The notes under the pieces were generated by a model, which did not search any database, was not told where the DNA came from, and saw only the letters and a list, made by a program, of their open reading frames with translations. This document shows positions 10,125 through 19,572 of a stretch of 64,000 nucleotides of DNA, piece after piece. Position 1 is the first letter of the stretch; the number at the start of each line of letters is the position of its first letter. Position numbers and translations under genes: made by a program. Source of the stretch: Campylobacter sp. (GTDB lineage Bacteria > Campylobacterota > Campylobacteria > Campylobacterales > Campylobacteraceae); NCBI RefSeq assembly GCF_020024835.1, contig NZ_JAHHTD010000004.1, positions 1 to 64,000 on the forward strand, written 5' to 3'.

Positions 10125-10718
10125 ATGATAAATACATATAAAAGATTGTTAATTTTATGGGGAATGATAAGTTTATTTTTTAATTTTAGTATCGCTACTG
10201 ATTTGTTAGAAGCAAAAATTAATTGGCTAACTAAAGAAAAATTTGAAATGCTTCAAAAAGAGTATGAAAAAGGTATCAAAATAAAATCAGAAGAATTAAA
10301 TGCACAAAATATAAATAAGGTTTTAAAAGAATATATATTAGATTGTTATAAAATTGATTATACAATTGAACTTTTGCAAGATTATGATTTTTCTACACAA
10401 GGAATAAATTTAGCTTATTTTTATGGTTATGAACAATATGATAAATTGCTTAATAAATATTATTCTTTATATAAAAATGAATTAGATTCAAAAAATAAAG
10501 CTATGCTTTTAGAAGAACAAAGGGCCTGGCTTAAATTACAAAATGCTTATGAAGAGTATATAAAAGCACATAAAGCACTTGTTTATACGGCAAATGGTGG
10601 AGGTAGTATATATTCTAATTTTGTTAGCGTATCTTGCTTTGATTTTATAAAAAAGCGTGTTGATGAACTTTATAAGTATTATTCTCAAACCATTGATAAT
10701 AGTGGGATAAAATGGTAG
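10125..10718 (+). CDS. DUF1311 (LprI-like) exported protein
   Basis: A 197-residue protein whose hydrophobic N-terminus (about residues 8-24) looks like a signal peptide, so it is probably periplasmic. The C-terminal half carries the DUF1311/LprI-type signature: EEQRAWLKLQNAYEEY, a GGGS turn and a Cys before the final basic helix. Family members include lysozyme-inhibitor-like proteins, but most are uncharacterised. It has its own upstream region and a good AAGGA-type ribosome site. The exact function is unknown. Confidence 0.7.
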   Translation: MINTYKRLLILWGMISLFFNFSIATDLLEAKINWLTKEKFEMLQKEYEKGIKIKSEELNAQNINKVLKEYILDCYKIDYTIELLQDYDFSTQGINLAYFYGYEQYDKLLNKYYSLYKNELDSKNKAMLLEEQRAWLKLQNAYEEYIKAHKALVYTANGGGSIYSNFVSVSCFDFIKKRVDELYKYYSQTIDNSGIKW

Positions 10719-10734
10719 AAAATAAGTAAAATTT

Positions 10735-11178
10735 ATGTTTGAATTTTTATATAATGATATAAGCTATGTAGGTCTTTTTTTAGTATGTTTTTTATCTAGT
10801 ACTTTATTGCCACTTGCAAGTGAAGCTTTTGTTATCGCTTTTGTTAAATTGGATTTTAATATTTATTATGTATTATTCATATCAAGTTTTGCAAATACTC
10901 TAGGAAGTATGACTACTTACTCTTTAGCATATTTTGGTAAGAGTAAAATTTTAGAAAAATACTTTAGCTCTTCTTTAAAAAAAATGAAAAAGATTGATAC
11001 GAATTTTAATCGTTTTGGATTTGTATATGCTTTTTTAACTTTTTTACCTTTGATAGGAGATATTTTTGCTTTAGGTTTAGGTTTTGTTAAATATTCTCCT
11101 TTAAAAACAAGCTGTTTTATAGCTTTAGGAAAGATGAGTCGTTATATTTGTATAGTTATTATGGCTAGTTTTATTTAA
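10735..11178 (+). CDS. YqaA/DedA-like small membrane protein
   Basis: A 147-residue integral membrane protein with about four hydrophobic segments. The pattern is that of the YqaA branch of the SNARE-associated/DedA superfamily: LSSTLLPLASEAFVIAF, NTLGSMTTYSLAYFGK, a conserved FNRFG turn and FLPLIGDIFALGLG. Related DedA proteins affect membrane homeostasis and lipid-carrier transport, but no substrate is known for this branch. It starts 16 bp after the preceding gene. Confidence 0.8.
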   Translation: MFEFLYNDISYVGLFLVCFLSSTLLPLASEAFVIAFVKLDFNIYYVLFISSFANTLGSMTTYSLAYFGKSKILEKYFSSSLKKMKKIDTNFNRFGFVYAFLTFLPLIGDIFALGLGFVKYSPLKTSCFIALGKMSRYICIVIMASFI

Positions 11179-11241
11179 ATTTTTTACCCACTTTTAAATA
11201 ATTTTTAGTGATAATTATTTATTTTAAATGATTGGAAGATA

Positions 11242-13881
11242 ATGAAAACTTTAACGATAGTTGATACTTTTGGATTTTTCTTTAGACTTTTTTATGCCCT
11301 TAAAGGATTGAAAAATTCAAAAGGTCAGCCAAGTAATATGATAAGTGGTTTTGCAAATTTTATTTATACTTTAAGACAAGAACATCCAAGTGATATGATT
11401 ATTTTTGCATTAGATAGCAAAGGAAAAACTTTTAGAAGCGAAATTGATCCTAATTATAAAATTAATCGCACACCTCCTCCAGATGAATTATTAGAACAAA
11501 TTCCAGTTTGTATCAAAATGATTGAAAAAATGGGTTTTGCTAGTTTTTCTTGTGAAGGTTATGAGGCTGATGATATCATCGCGTCTTTAGTAAAAGAATG
11601 TCAAGATAAAGATATCTTTATAAGAATTATCACTCAAGATAAAGATTTATATCAATTGATTAAAGATAAAAAAGTAAATATTTATAGTCCTATTTCAAAA
11701 AATGATTATGATGAAGCTGGGTGTTTAGAAAAATATGGCGTCAAACCTTCACAGATTAGAGATTTTTTAGCATTATGTGGTGATAGTTCTGATAATATTC
11801 CTGGTGTAAAGGGTATAGGTGCAAAGGGTGCTAAAAATTTACTTGATGAATTTGAAAATATAGAAGGAATTTATAGCAATTTAGCATTAATACGTAATGA
11901 AAGAAGTAAAAAATTGCTTTTAGAAGGTAAAGATAATGCTTTTTTAAGCAAAAAATTAGCGTCATTGTATGAAGATTTGAGCGTAGGGCATATGTTGAAA
12001 GATTGTATGTATCCTCAAGATGAGCCTTTATTGGAAGTTATGGATATACTTAAACACTATGAACTTAATACTTTATTAAAAAAACTACGTATTAATCCAC
12101 AAAATAAAGGTAAAAATTTAGGTTTTAACGCTTGCTTAATTTTAGATGATAAGGAATTGTTTAAAATTTTAGATAAAGTTGATTCGCAAAGTATTATTGC
12201 TTTTGATACTGAAACAACTGGTTTAAATACTAAGAAAGCTAAGATTGTTGGTTTTAGCTTTTGTTTGTATGAAAGTGAAGCTTTTTATGTGCCACTTGCT
12301 CATGATTACTTGGGAGTAGGTAATCAAATTTCTTTAGCAAGTGCAAAAGTAGCTATAGAAAAAATTTATAAAAGTGTAGTCGTTGGACATAATTTAAAAT
12401 ATGATTTTGAGATTATTAGAAATAATTTTAATATAAATCCACCTAAACAATATGCAGATACTATGATTTTAGCTTGGTTAAGTAATCCTAGTTTGCGAGT
12501 TAATATGGATGATTTAGCTAAAAGATTATTTAATTATGAAACATTACATTTTGATAATTTAGTAAAAAAAGGTGAGAATTTTGCAAGCATAGATTTAGAA
12601 AAAGCGTGTGAGTATGCTGCTGAAGATGCTTATATTACTTTACGATTTTATCTTTATTTTGTAAAAAATTTAGAAAAATCATTATTTAATCTTGCTGTAA
12701 ATAATGAGTTTGAATTTATCAAAGTTTTAATAATGATGGAAAATAATGGTATTAAACTTGACACTTTAAAACTTGAAAAATTAATGCAAAGCTTCAATCA
12801 AGATATCAAAATTTTAAGTGAGAAGATTTTTAATTTAGCAGGTGAGAAATTTAATATCAACTCTCCTAAACAAGTGGGGGATATTTTATTTGAAAAATTA
12901 AAATTACCAAGTGGAAAAAAGAGTAAGACAGGTTATTCTACTGATGAAAAAGTCTTAAGTGCTATTATAGATACTCACCCTATTGTTAAAGAGATTTTAG
13001 CCTATAGAGAGCTGGCTAAATTAGTTGGTACATATTGTGAACCTTTATTAAAACTTGCTAAAAATGATATAAATTCAAAGATTTATTCTAGTTTTTTACA
13101 GACAGGCACTGCTACAGGAAGACTTTCGTCTAAAGATCCAAATTTACAAAATATTCCAGCACATGGTCAATATGCAAAAGATTATAAATCATGTTTTGTA
13201 TCTCAATTAGGTTATAGTTTTATTTCATTTGATTATTCTCAGATTGAACTTAGAATGCTTGCACATTTTAGTGAAGATGTTAAACTTTTAGAGGCATTTG
13301 AAAATGATGAAGATATTCACGCAAAAACTGCCATAATGATTTTTGGAGTTAGTAATTACAATACACGCAGTATTGCTAAAAGTATCAATTTTGGACTTAT
13401 TTATGGTATGGGTTATAAAACTTTAAGTCAAAATTTAAAGATTGAGGCTAAATTAGCTAAAGAATATATTGAAAAATATTTTGATAATTTTAGTAGTATT
13501 AAAAATTATTTTGAAAATATTAAAAATCAAGCAAAGCAAGATGGTTTTATTAAGACTCTTTTGGGGCGAAAGCGTTATTTTGATTTTGTCAATGCAAAAC
13601 CAATGCAAATTGCTATGTATGAAAGAGAGAGTATTAATTCTATACTTCAAGGTTCAGCCGCTGATGTGATAAAATTAGCGATGATACAAATTGCAAAATT
13701 TTTAGATGAAGATAAGCGTTTAATTTTACAAATTCACGATGAATTAATTTTTGAAGTAAAAGATGAGTTGTGTAAAGAATTTATAAAAAATACTAGTGAT
13801 GTTATGGAAAATATTGTAAAATTAAAAGTCAAATTAAAAACTTCATCAAATATAGCAAAAGATTGGGGTAGTTTAAAATAA
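11242..13881 (+). CDS. polA: DNA polymerase I
   Basis: Gap-filling, primer-removing polymerase. The 879 residues contain an N-terminal 5'-3' exonuclease domain (motifs GYEADDIIASL and GDSSDNIPGVKGIG). The 3'-5' proofreading domain keeps its acidic residues in FDTETTGL (near residue 321). In the polymerase domain, motif A is DYSQIELRMLAH (near 663), motif B is RSIAKSINFGLIYG and motif C is IHDELIFEV (near 831). A retained DxE suggests active proofreading. It is 10 bp upstream of motA, matching the polA-motA-motB linkage of C. jejuni. Confidence 0.97.
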   Translation: MKTLTIVDTFGFFFRLFYALKGLKNSKGQPSNMISGFANFIYTLRQEHPSDMIIFALDSKGKTFRSEIDPNYKINRTPPPDELLEQIPVCIKMIEKMGFASFSCEGYEADDIIASLVKECQDKDIFIRIITQDKDLYQLIKDKKVNIYSPISKNDYDEAGCLEKYGVKPSQIRDFLALCGDSSDNIPGVKGIGAKGAKNLLDEFENIEGIYSNLALIRNERSKKLLLEGKDNAFLSKKLASLYEDLSVGHMLKDCMYPQDEPLLEVMDILKHYELNTLLKKLRINPQNKGKNLGFNACLILDDKELFKILDKVDSQSIIAFDTETTGLNTKKAKIVGFSFCLYESEAFYVPLAHDYLGVGNQISLASAKVAIEKIYKSVVVGHNLKYDFEIIRNNFNINPPKQYADTMILAWLSNPSLRVNMDDLAKRLFNYETLHFDNLVKKGENFASIDLEKACEYAAEDAYITLRFYLYFVKNLEKSLFNLAVNNEFEFIKVLIMMENNGIKLDTLKLEKLMQSFNQDIKILSEKIFNLAGEKFNINSPKQVGDILFEKLKLPSGKKSKTGYSTDEKVLSAIIDTHPIVKEILAYRELAKLVGTYCEPLLKLAKNDINSKIYSSFLQTGTATGRLSSKDPNLQNIPAHGQYAKDYKSCFVSQLGYSFISFDYSQIELRMLAHFSEDVKLLEAFENDEDIHAKTAIMIFGVSNYNTRSIAKSINFGLIYGMGYKTLSQNLKIEAKLAKEYIEKYFDNFSSIKNYFENIKNQAKQDGFIKTLLGRKRYFDFVNAKPMQIAMYERESINSILQGSAADVIKLAMIQIAKFLDEDKRLILQIHDELIFEVKDELCKEFIKNTSDVMENIVKLKVKLKTSSNIAKDWGSLK

Positions 13882-13891
13882 GGGAGAATTA

Positions 13892-14665
13892 ATGGATCTT
13901 TCAACTATACTTGGTATGGTTCTTGCGGTCACTAGTATATCAATAGGTGATATTTTAGAAGGTGGTAATCCAATTCACGTAATACATCTTAGTTCATTTT
14001 TAATAGTTATGCCAACGGCTGCATTTTGTGCTATGACTGCAACACATAAAAAGATTGTAAAAGCAGCATTTAAAGAATTAAAAATAGTATTTAAGGGTGC
14101 AGGAGTAAATTTAAGTCAAAGAATAGCTGAACTTGTGGAATATTCCATAATAGCAAGAAGAGATGGGCTTTTAGCACTTGAATCAAAGACAAATGAAATA
14201 GATAATGAATTTTTAAAAGAAACTATGATGATGATGGTTGATGGTAAGAGTGTAGAAGAAATTAAAGAAACTATGGAAATTCAAATAGAAGAGATGGAAG
14301 AATATTATAAAGAATGTGGAGAATATTGGATAAGATTTGGTGAAACTTGTCCTACAATGGGGCTTGTTGGGGCGGTTATGGGTTTGATGTTGGCATTAAA
14401 ATTACTAGATGATCCTCAAGCTATGGCTGCTGGTATCGCAGGAGCATTTACTGCAACCGTTACTGGTATATTTGGTGCTTATGCATTATTTGGTCCTTGG
14501 GGAAATAAAATGAGAGCAAATGCACACGAATTAATTAAAGAAAGAATTGTAATTTCTCAAGCAATTGTAAGTATTGCTGAAGGTGCAAATCCAAGAGATT
14601 TAGAAGCAAAATTATTTAACTATTTAGGTCATGATGACCCTAAAATTTCACAATTTGACAAATAA
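13892..14665 (+). CDS. motA: Flagellar motor stator protein MotA
   Basis: Inner-membrane stator subunit that, with MotB, conducts ions to turn the flagellar motor. The 257 residues contain four membrane segments, two near the N-terminus and two after residue 145. The large cytoplasmic loop between them contains the conserved NLSQRIAELVEYSIIARRDG segment, and GETCPTMGLVGAVMGLM opens the third span. A GGGAGAAT ribosome site precedes the ATG. motB follows 12 bp later. Confidence 0.96.
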   Translation: MDLSTILGMVLAVTSISIGDILEGGNPIHVIHLSSFLIVMPTAAFCAMTATHKKIVKAAFKELKIVFKGAGVNLSQRIAELVEYSIIARRDGLLALESKTNEIDNEFLKETMMMMVDGKSVEEIKETMEIQIEEMEEYYKECGEYWIRFGETCPTMGLVGAVMGLMLALKLLDDPQAMAAGIAGAFTATVTGIFGAYALFGPWGNKMRANAHELIKERIVISQAIVSIAEGANPRDLEAKLFNYLGHDDPKISQFDK

Positions 14666-14677
14666 GAGTTATAAAAA

Positions 14678-15412
14678 ATGGGTAAAAAACATAAATGTCC
14701 AGAGTGTCCAGCAGGTGAAAAGTGGGCAGTTCCGTATGCAGATTTTTTAAGTTTGCTTTTAGCTCTTTTTATCGCACTTTGGGCTATATCAGAAAGCAAT
14801 CCTGCTAAAACTGAAGCATTAAAAACAGAATTTGTTAAGATTTTTGAATTTACTGCTTCTAATCCTGTAGAAAAGGAAAGTGAGACGCATTATAAATATA
14901 GCTCTCCTTCTAGTGCTAATATAGAAGAGATAGAAAAGCTTAAAAAATTAAATCTTGCACAACAAGAAACTATTGAGAAATTAAAAGCAGCATTAGATCA
15001 AAAAGAGAATAATGTGGTTTTAAATTTACCTGCAAGAGTAGAATTTACTAGAGGTAGTATAGAAATTAATTCTACTGATGTGCAAGATTTTTTAAAGCAT
15101 ATTGCAGATGTAATTATAAAAATGCCACCTCAAGCACAAGTGGAATTAAGAGGCTATACAGATAATAGTGATAAAAACTCTAAACGTAATTTTGAGCTTG
15201 CAAGTAGGAGATCTCAAGTTGTGGCTGATTATTTGATAAGTAAAGGAGTTAATCCTAATCAGTTAATAGTTGTAAGTTTTGGTGATAATCATCCACTAAC
15301 TCAAAATAAGGGAGATGAAATAAATAATAGAGTGGAATTTTATATCCGTATAGATTCTCCAAATGCTAAAACAAAGAAGTCAATTTTAGACCAGATTGAG
15401 CAGTTAAAATAA
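14678..15412 (+). CDS. motB: Flagellar motor stator protein MotB
   Basis: The stator partner of MotA. The single membrane span (about residues 17-41) carries the proton-accepting Asp22 in VPYADFLSL. A periplasmic coiled linker follows, then a C-terminal OmpA-like peptidoglycan-binding domain with VELRGYTDN and SRRSQVVADYL. The N-terminus has CPECP, as in other epsilonproteobacterial MotB proteins. It forms an operon with motA and is followed by a hairpin shared with convergent fabH. Confidence 0.96.
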   Translation: MGKKHKCPECPAGEKWAVPYADFLSLLLALFIALWAISESNPAKTEALKTEFVKIFEFTASNPVEKESETHYKYSSPSSANIEEIEKLKKLNLAQQETIEKLKAALDQKENNVVLNLPARVEFTRGSIEINSTDVQDFLKHIADVIIKMPPQAQVELRGYTDNSDKNSKRNFELASRRSQVVADYLISKGVNPNQLIVVSFGDNHPLTQNKGDEINNRVEFYIRIDSPNAKTKKSILDQIEQLK

Positions 15413-15431
15413 CAAAATTATTTGTTATTTT
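15406..15431. terminator. Hairpin between motB and fabH
   Basis: AAAATAACAAA and TTTGTTATTTT pair around a short loop across the two convergent stop regions, giving an AT-rich bidirectional terminator with T-runs on both strands. Confidence 0.7.
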
Positions 15432-16401
15432 CTCCGCCAAATTTAAGCAAGGCAGATCCCCAAGTAAATCCGCCTCCAAAAGCATCTAGTAAGATTAAAG
15501 AACCTTGTTTTAATCTACCATCTTCATAAGCATCATTCATAGCCATAGGTATGGAAGCAGATGAAGTATTTCCATATTTATGGACTGTGAGCACACATTG
15601 TTCATCTTTGAAATTTAGTTTTTCTTGAACAGCTTTTATAATTCTTAGATTTGCTTGATGAGGTATAAAAAGATTTATATCCTCGCTTTTAATATTATTT
15701 TTTGAAAGAATGCTAATTACATCATTACTTAGAGTATTAACAGCAACTTTAAATACTTCATTGCCTTTCATTTGCATAGAGAGTGTTGAGCAAATGCTAC
15801 TTTTTTGAGATCTTGGAGTCATAAGTAAATCGCCAAAGTTTCCATCACTTGCAGTATGTATATCTATAATAGGAAAATTATTATCTAAAGAAACAACTCC
15901 AGCACCAGCTCCATCACCAAATAACACACACGTACTTCTATCAGTATAATCTATGATAGAACTTATTTTTTCTGCTCCAACAATTAAGACATTATTTTTA
16001 GCACCACTTTCTACTAGAGATTTTGCAAGCTCAAGCAAATAAATAAAACCTGAACAAGCAGCAGAAATATCAAATGCTGTGATATTGTTTAAATTTAAAT
16101 TAGAAGCTATTTTACATGCAGTTGATGGCATAGTAAAATAATCAGGACTTAGGGTAGCTACTATAATAGCATCTATATCTTGAGGAGTTAAATTTGCTCT
16201 TTTTATAGCTTGAATAGCAGCTTTAGTGCCTAAATCACTAGTATTTTCATTGTCATTTGCTATACGTCTTTCTTTGATACCAGTTCTTCTTAAGATCCAT
16301 TCATTAGATGTTTCTACAATTTTTTCTAGATCAAAATTACTAAGAATCCTCTCTGGTATATAAGATGCTATACTTTTAAGAGAAGCTTTATTTTGTCTCA
16401 T
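15418..16401 (-). CDS. fabH: Beta-ketoacyl-ACP synthase III
   Basis: Condensing enzyme that starts fatty-acid synthesis by joining acetyl-CoA to malonyl-ACP. The 327 residues have the full Cys-His-Asn triad: Cys116 in ISAACSGF, His in FIPHQANLRI and Asn in HKYGNTSSASIP. Its start overlaps plsX by 14 bp, and the order plsX-fabH is the usual bacterial cluster. A diverged second KASIII lies in the glycosylation locus, but this one is the housekeeping copy. Confidence 0.96.
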   Translation of the reverse strand: MRQNKASLKSIASYIPERILSNFDLEKIVETSNEWILRRTGIKERRIANDNENTSDLGTKAAIQAIKRANLTPQDIDAIIVATLSPDYFTMPSTACKIASNLNLNNITAFDISAACSGFIYLLELAKSLVESGAKNNVLIVGAEKISSIIDYTDRSTCVLFGDGAGAGVVSLDNNFPIIDIHTASDGNFGDLLMTPRSQKSSICSTLSMQMKGNEVFKVAVNTLSNDVISILSKNNIKSEDINLFIPHQANLRIIKAVQEKLNFKDEQCVLTVHKYGNTSSASIPMAMNDAYEDGRLKQGSLILLDAFGGGFTWGSALLKFGGENNK

Positions 16402-17377
16402 AGTTGCAAAGTTCTTTCTCTATAACAGAATTTATATTAGATTGACTAAAATTTAAAGCTTGAAAGATGGCATTTTTAATAGCTTTTGGACCACTTTTTC
16501 CATGACTTATGATTACACACTCTCTCACACCTAAGAGAGGTGCTCCGCCATATTCTTCATAATCTATACGAATTTTTAATTTTTTAAAAGCTGATTTTGC
16601 CAAGAGATATCCTATTTTTGCAAGAAAAGATTTTTGAATTTCTTGTTTTAATAATTCTGTAATAACACTAACAACACCTTCTCCAGTTTTAAGTAAAATA
16701 TTACCATTAAAACCATCGCAAATTAGAACATCAATGCTACCATTAAAAATATCTTTACCTTCAGCATTTCCTATAAAATTTGGAAGTCGTTTTAAGAGTT
16801 GGTGTGTTTCTTTTGTTAGTTCATTGCCTTTGCACTCCTCTTCACCATTAGACAATAGTGCAAGTTTTGGTTTTTTAATATTTAGAATTTCTTTTGCATA
16901 AGCTTCACCCATAATGGCAAATTGAAACAAATGCTCGCTTTTGCAATCTACATTGGCACCAACGTCTAATACTAGTGTTTTAGAATAAATATTTGGCATA
17001 AGTGTTGCAATAGCTGGTCTTATAACATTAGGTAATCTCCCAAGTCTTAAAGTAGCTAAACTCATAGTTGCACCACTATGTCCAGCAGAAACCACAGCTT
17101 GTGCCTTTTGTGTTTTTACTAATTCTATAGCCTTATATATGCTACTATCTTTTCTTTTTAATGCATCGGTTGAATTTTCATCCATAGCAAAAACATCATA
17201 AGCTTCTTCATATTGAATAAATTTATCTAATTCTTTAGGAATTAAGGTTTTAAGTTTTTGAGGATTACCCACCAAAATAGCGTTAAATTCTTTCTCTCTT
17301 AGAGCTTGTATAACACCTTCTATGATAGGTTTTTCCCCAAAATCTCCACCCATTGCATCAATAGCAATGTTAGTCAT
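16388..17377 (-). CDS. plsX: Phosphate acyltransferase PlsX
   Basis: Peripheral membrane enzyme converting acyl-ACP to acyl-phosphate for phospholipid synthesis. It is 329 residues with the family start IAIDAMGGDFG. Further signatures are SAGHSGATM, LDVGANVDCK and GFNGNILLKTGEGV, with GGAPLLGV near the C-terminus. It lies between rpmF and fabH on the same strand with very short spacers, as in C. jejuni, linking lipid and ribosome-protein synthesis. Confidence 0.96.
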   Translation of the reverse strand: MTNIAIDAMGGDFGEKPIIEGVIQALREKEFNAILVGNPQKLKTLIPKELDKFIQYEEAYDVFAMDENSTDALKRKDSSIYKAIELVKTQKAQAVVSAGHSGATMSLATLRLGRLPNVIRPAIATLMPNIYSKTLVLDVGANVDCKSEHLFQFAIMGEAYAKEILNIKKPKLALLSNGEEECKGNELTKETHQLLKRLPNFIGNAEGKDIFNGSIDVLICDGFNGNILLKTGEGVVSVITELLKQEIQKSFLAKIGYLLAKSAFKKLKIRIDYEEYGGAPLLGVRECVIISHGKSGPKAIKNAIFQALNFSQSNINSVIEKELCNYETK

Positions 17378-17382
17378 CGTTT

Positions 17383-17529
17383 TTAATATTCCTTGGTAAT
17401 TGGATTTGCACGATGAGGCATTTTATAGCTACCATCTTTATCCTTTATAGGCATTGGTAGTGTAACCTTATAATGAGTTCTACGTTTTGCTGCACGAGTT
17501 TTACTTACTCTTCTTTTAGGTACTGCCAT
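17383..17529 (-). CDS. rpmF: 50S ribosomal protein L32
   Basis: A 48-residue protein starting MAVPKRRVSKTRAAKRRTHY, which is the L32 N-terminus, and ending in PITKEY. It lacks the Cys pairs of zinc-binding L32, as in other epsilonproteobacteria. It lies 5 bp before plsX and 19 bp after yceD, giving the common yceD-rpmF-plsX-fabH order. A GGAG ribosome site precedes the ATG. Confidence 0.95.
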   Translation of the reverse strand: MAVPKRRVSKTRAAKRRTHYKVTLPMPIKDKDGSYKMPHRANPITKEY

Positions 17530-17548
17530 TTTTTACTCCTTTGTTAAT

Positions 17549-17899
17549 TTATAAGCACTTATCACAATAAAAATAATCACTCAAATATGACTGCAACTCA
17601 CTATGAGCTAGTTCAAGCAAATCAATATGAGAATCAAAAAATTCCATCGTATCACTTAAAGTATTATTTTTATCCTTAAAAATTCCATCGCTTGCATAAA
17701 GTTTAATTTTTTCATTTACTTTTAACTCTATTTCTTCTCCGCAACGATCGCAATTTCTATATACAAAACCTTTTAAACTAGCATTAATTTGAGCTAGTTT
17801 TTGACTTTCTTTTTTAATTGAACCTTCAAAAATTATATTGTCAAGATCTAGTTTGAAAGGATAAGCAACAGCATTAAGTTTTATAAATGGAATTTTCAT
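17549..17899 (-). CDS. YceD family (DUF177) protein
   Basis: A 116-residue protein with two CxxC-type pairs, CDRCGEE in the middle and CDKCL at the very C-terminus, typical of the DUF177/YceD family encoded just upstream of rpmF. Relatives are linked to 23S rRNA processing or accumulation. Its ATG shares one base with the ndk stop codon, implying translational coupling. The role here is inferred from family and neighbourhood. Confidence 0.88.
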   Translation of the reverse strand: MKIPFIKLNAVAYPFKLDLDNIIFEGSIKKESQKLAQINASLKGFVYRNCDRCGEEIELKVNEKIKLYASDGIFKDKNNTLSDTMEFFDSHIDLLELAHSELQSYLSDYFYCDKCL

Positions 17900-18312
17900 T
17901 ATAAAATTTCAGTCTTTGAAAAGAAAAATCCTATTTCAATTTCAGCATTTTCTAAACTATCGCTACCATGAACTGCATTTGCATCAATGCTATCTGCAAA
18001 ATCAGCTCTAATCGTCCCAGCAGCTGCTTCTTTAGGGTTTGTAGCACCCATTAATTCTCTATTTTTCAAAACAGCATTTTCACCTTCTAAAACTGAAACA
18101 ACAACCGGACCACTAATCATAAATTCAACTAAATCTTTAAAAAAAGGTCTATCTTTATGGATAGCATAAAAATTTTCAGCTTCCTTTTGGGAAAGTTGAA
18201 TTTTTTTAGTAGCAGCTATTCTTAATCCGCTATTTTCAAAACGAGTTAAAATCTGACCAATAACGCCCTTTTTTACCGCATCAGGTTTTATGATAGAAAG
18301 TGTCTTTTCCAA
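17899..18312 (-). CDS. ndk: Nucleoside diphosphate kinase
   Basis: Transfers the terminal phosphate of ATP to other nucleoside diphosphates. The 137-residue length is typical. It begins EKTLSIIKPDAVKKG and carries the active-site His in NAVHGSDS. I chose TTG at 18312, which gives MEKTLSI with AAGGAG 5 nt upstream. A TTG at 18330 would place the ribosome site inside the gene and add six unsupported residues. Confidence 0.95.
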   Translation of the reverse strand: MEKTLSIIKPDAVKKGVIGQILTRFENSGLRIAATKKIQLSQKEAENFYAIHKDRPFFKDLVEFMISGPVVVSVLEGENAVLKNRELMGATNPKEAAAGTIRADFADSIDANAVHGSDSLENAEIEIGFFFSKTEIL

Positions 18313-18435
18313 AATTACTCCTTGTATCAAAAATACAAAATATTATCTTTTTTAACTTTAAAATAAGAGGAGGAAAGTATATCAAAAAAACTTTTAAAAT
18401 TATATAAATTTAAGTGTAAAAGTATAGTTAAATGC

Positions 18436-18462
18436 TATATAAACGCATAAAGCGTTTATATA
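18436..18462. terminator. Perfect 11-bp hairpin after fdxA
   Basis: TATATAAACGC and GCGTTTATATA pair around a 5-nt loop, directly after the fdxA stop on the minus strand. The T-run lies on the plus-strand side, so termination of fdxA without a U-tract, or RNA stabilisation, is possible. Confidence 0.6.
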
Positions 18463-18466
18463 TTTT

Positions 18467-18751
18467 TTAAGAAAATACCGGAGTTGTTCCGTCTCTTAAA
18501 TCACTTCCAATGGTGTCGCGACTTGGTTGGCCATTTGCAACATCACTCCACACGATACATCCACTAGTAGGGCAAGCACTTGCACAGGCTGGCTCATCGT
18601 TAAAACTTACGCATTCAACGCACTTATTAGCATATACATAATATCTATCTTCTCCATCAGGATTATTTGCATCATCTACGATAGCACCAACTGGACATTC
18701 GTCAATACAAGATCCACAAGATATACAAATATCTGTAATTTTAACTGCCAT
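18467..18751 (-). CDS. fdxA: 4Fe-4S ferredoxin FdxA
   Basis: Small electron carrier of 94 residues with two cluster-binding sets. CISCGSCIDECP at residues 8-19 and CVECVSFNDEPACASACP at residues 44-61 form the two Cys groups. It lies divergently from ahpC, an arrangement known from C. jejuni where the pair responds to iron and oxidative stress. The ribosome site AAGGAG lies before the ATG. Confidence 0.95.
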   Translation of the reverse strand: MAVKITDICISCGSCIDECPVGAIVDDANNPDGEDRYYVYANKCVECVSFNDEPACASACPTSGCIVWSDVANGQPSRDTIGSDLRDGTTPVFS

Positions 18752-18826
18752 AATTATCTCCTTAAAATAATTTTACATCTTTAAGATTATCAAAATTGTT
18801 TAAAATTTATTCTTAAAATCTTATAT

Positions 18827-18843
18827 TTATTGATAATTAATAA
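18827..18843. promoter_or_regulatory. Possible PerR/Fur-type box between fdxA and ahpC
   Basis: TTATTGATAATTAATAA is an imperfect AT-rich palindrome in the divergent fdxA-ahpC spacer. It partly resembles the PerR/Fur inverted repeats that control ahpC in Campylobacter, but in such AT-rich DNA the match could be chance. Confidence 0.3.
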
Positions 18844-18940
18844 TGCAAGGCACTTATATTTTAACAATTAATTTTTTTTTAAATTTATAAGTGATATTAT
18901 TTTCTTACAAATAAAATTTATTAGTTAGGAGACATAAATA

Positions 18941-19537
18941 ATGATAGTTACTAAGAAAGCTATTGATTTTACAGCACCAGCTGTTTTAGGAAATAATCAA
19001 ATAGTTGAAGATTTTAATCTTTACAAAAATATAGGTCAAAAAGGTGCTGTAGTATTTTTTTATCCAAAAGATTTTACTTTTGTTTGCCCTTCTGAAATTA
19101 TTGCTTTTGATAAAAGATATCAAGATTTTAAAGATAGAGGTATTGAGGTGATTGGTGTTTCTTGTGATAATGAATTTTCACATTTTGCTTGGAAAAATAT
19201 GCCAGTAAATCAAGGTGGTATAGGTCAAGTTAAATTTCCTTTAGTTGCTGATTTAACTAAACAAATTGCTAGAAATTTTGATGTATTATTTGATGAAGCT
19301 GTTGCTTTAAGAGGATCTTTCTTGCTAGATGCTGATGGAACAATTCGCCACGCAGTTATCAATGACTTACCACTTGGTAGAAATATTGATGAAATGATTA
19401 GAATGGTTGATACTATGTTATTTACTAATGAGCATGGTGAAGTTTGTCCAGCTGGATGGAATAAAGGTGATGAAGGTATGAAAGCAGATCCTAAGGGTGT
19501 AGCTGAATATCTTGGAAAAAATCAAGATAAACTATAA
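18941..19537 (+). CDS. ahpC: Alkyl hydroperoxide reductase AhpC (2-Cys peroxiredoxin)
   Basis: Detoxifies organic and hydrogen peroxides. It is 198 residues with the peroxidatic Cys49 in FTFVCPSE and the resolving Cys in GEVCPAGW near residue 170. There is no ahpF beside it, as in other campylobacters, where thioredoxin-type donors are thought to recycle it. A TTAGGAG ribosome site precedes the ATG. It is divergent from fdxA. Confidence 0.96.
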   Translation: MIVTKKAIDFTAPAVLGNNQIVEDFNLYKNIGQKGAVVFFYPKDFTFVCPSEIIAFDKRYQDFKDRGIEVIGVSCDNEFSHFAWKNMPVNQGGIGQVKFPLVADLTKQIARNFDVLFDEAVALRGSFLLDADGTIRHAVINDLPLGRNIDEMIRMVDTMLFTNEHGEVCPAGWNKGDEGMKADPKGVAEYLGKNQDKL

Positions 19538-19544
19538 TAAAACA

Positions 19545-19572
19545 ATACCTAAGATTAAAAAATCTTAGGTAT
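19545..19572 (+). terminator. ahpC terminator
   Basis: ATACCTAAGATT and AATCTTAGGTAT form a perfect 12-bp stem with a short A loop, a few bases after the ahpC stop. Confidence 0.8.
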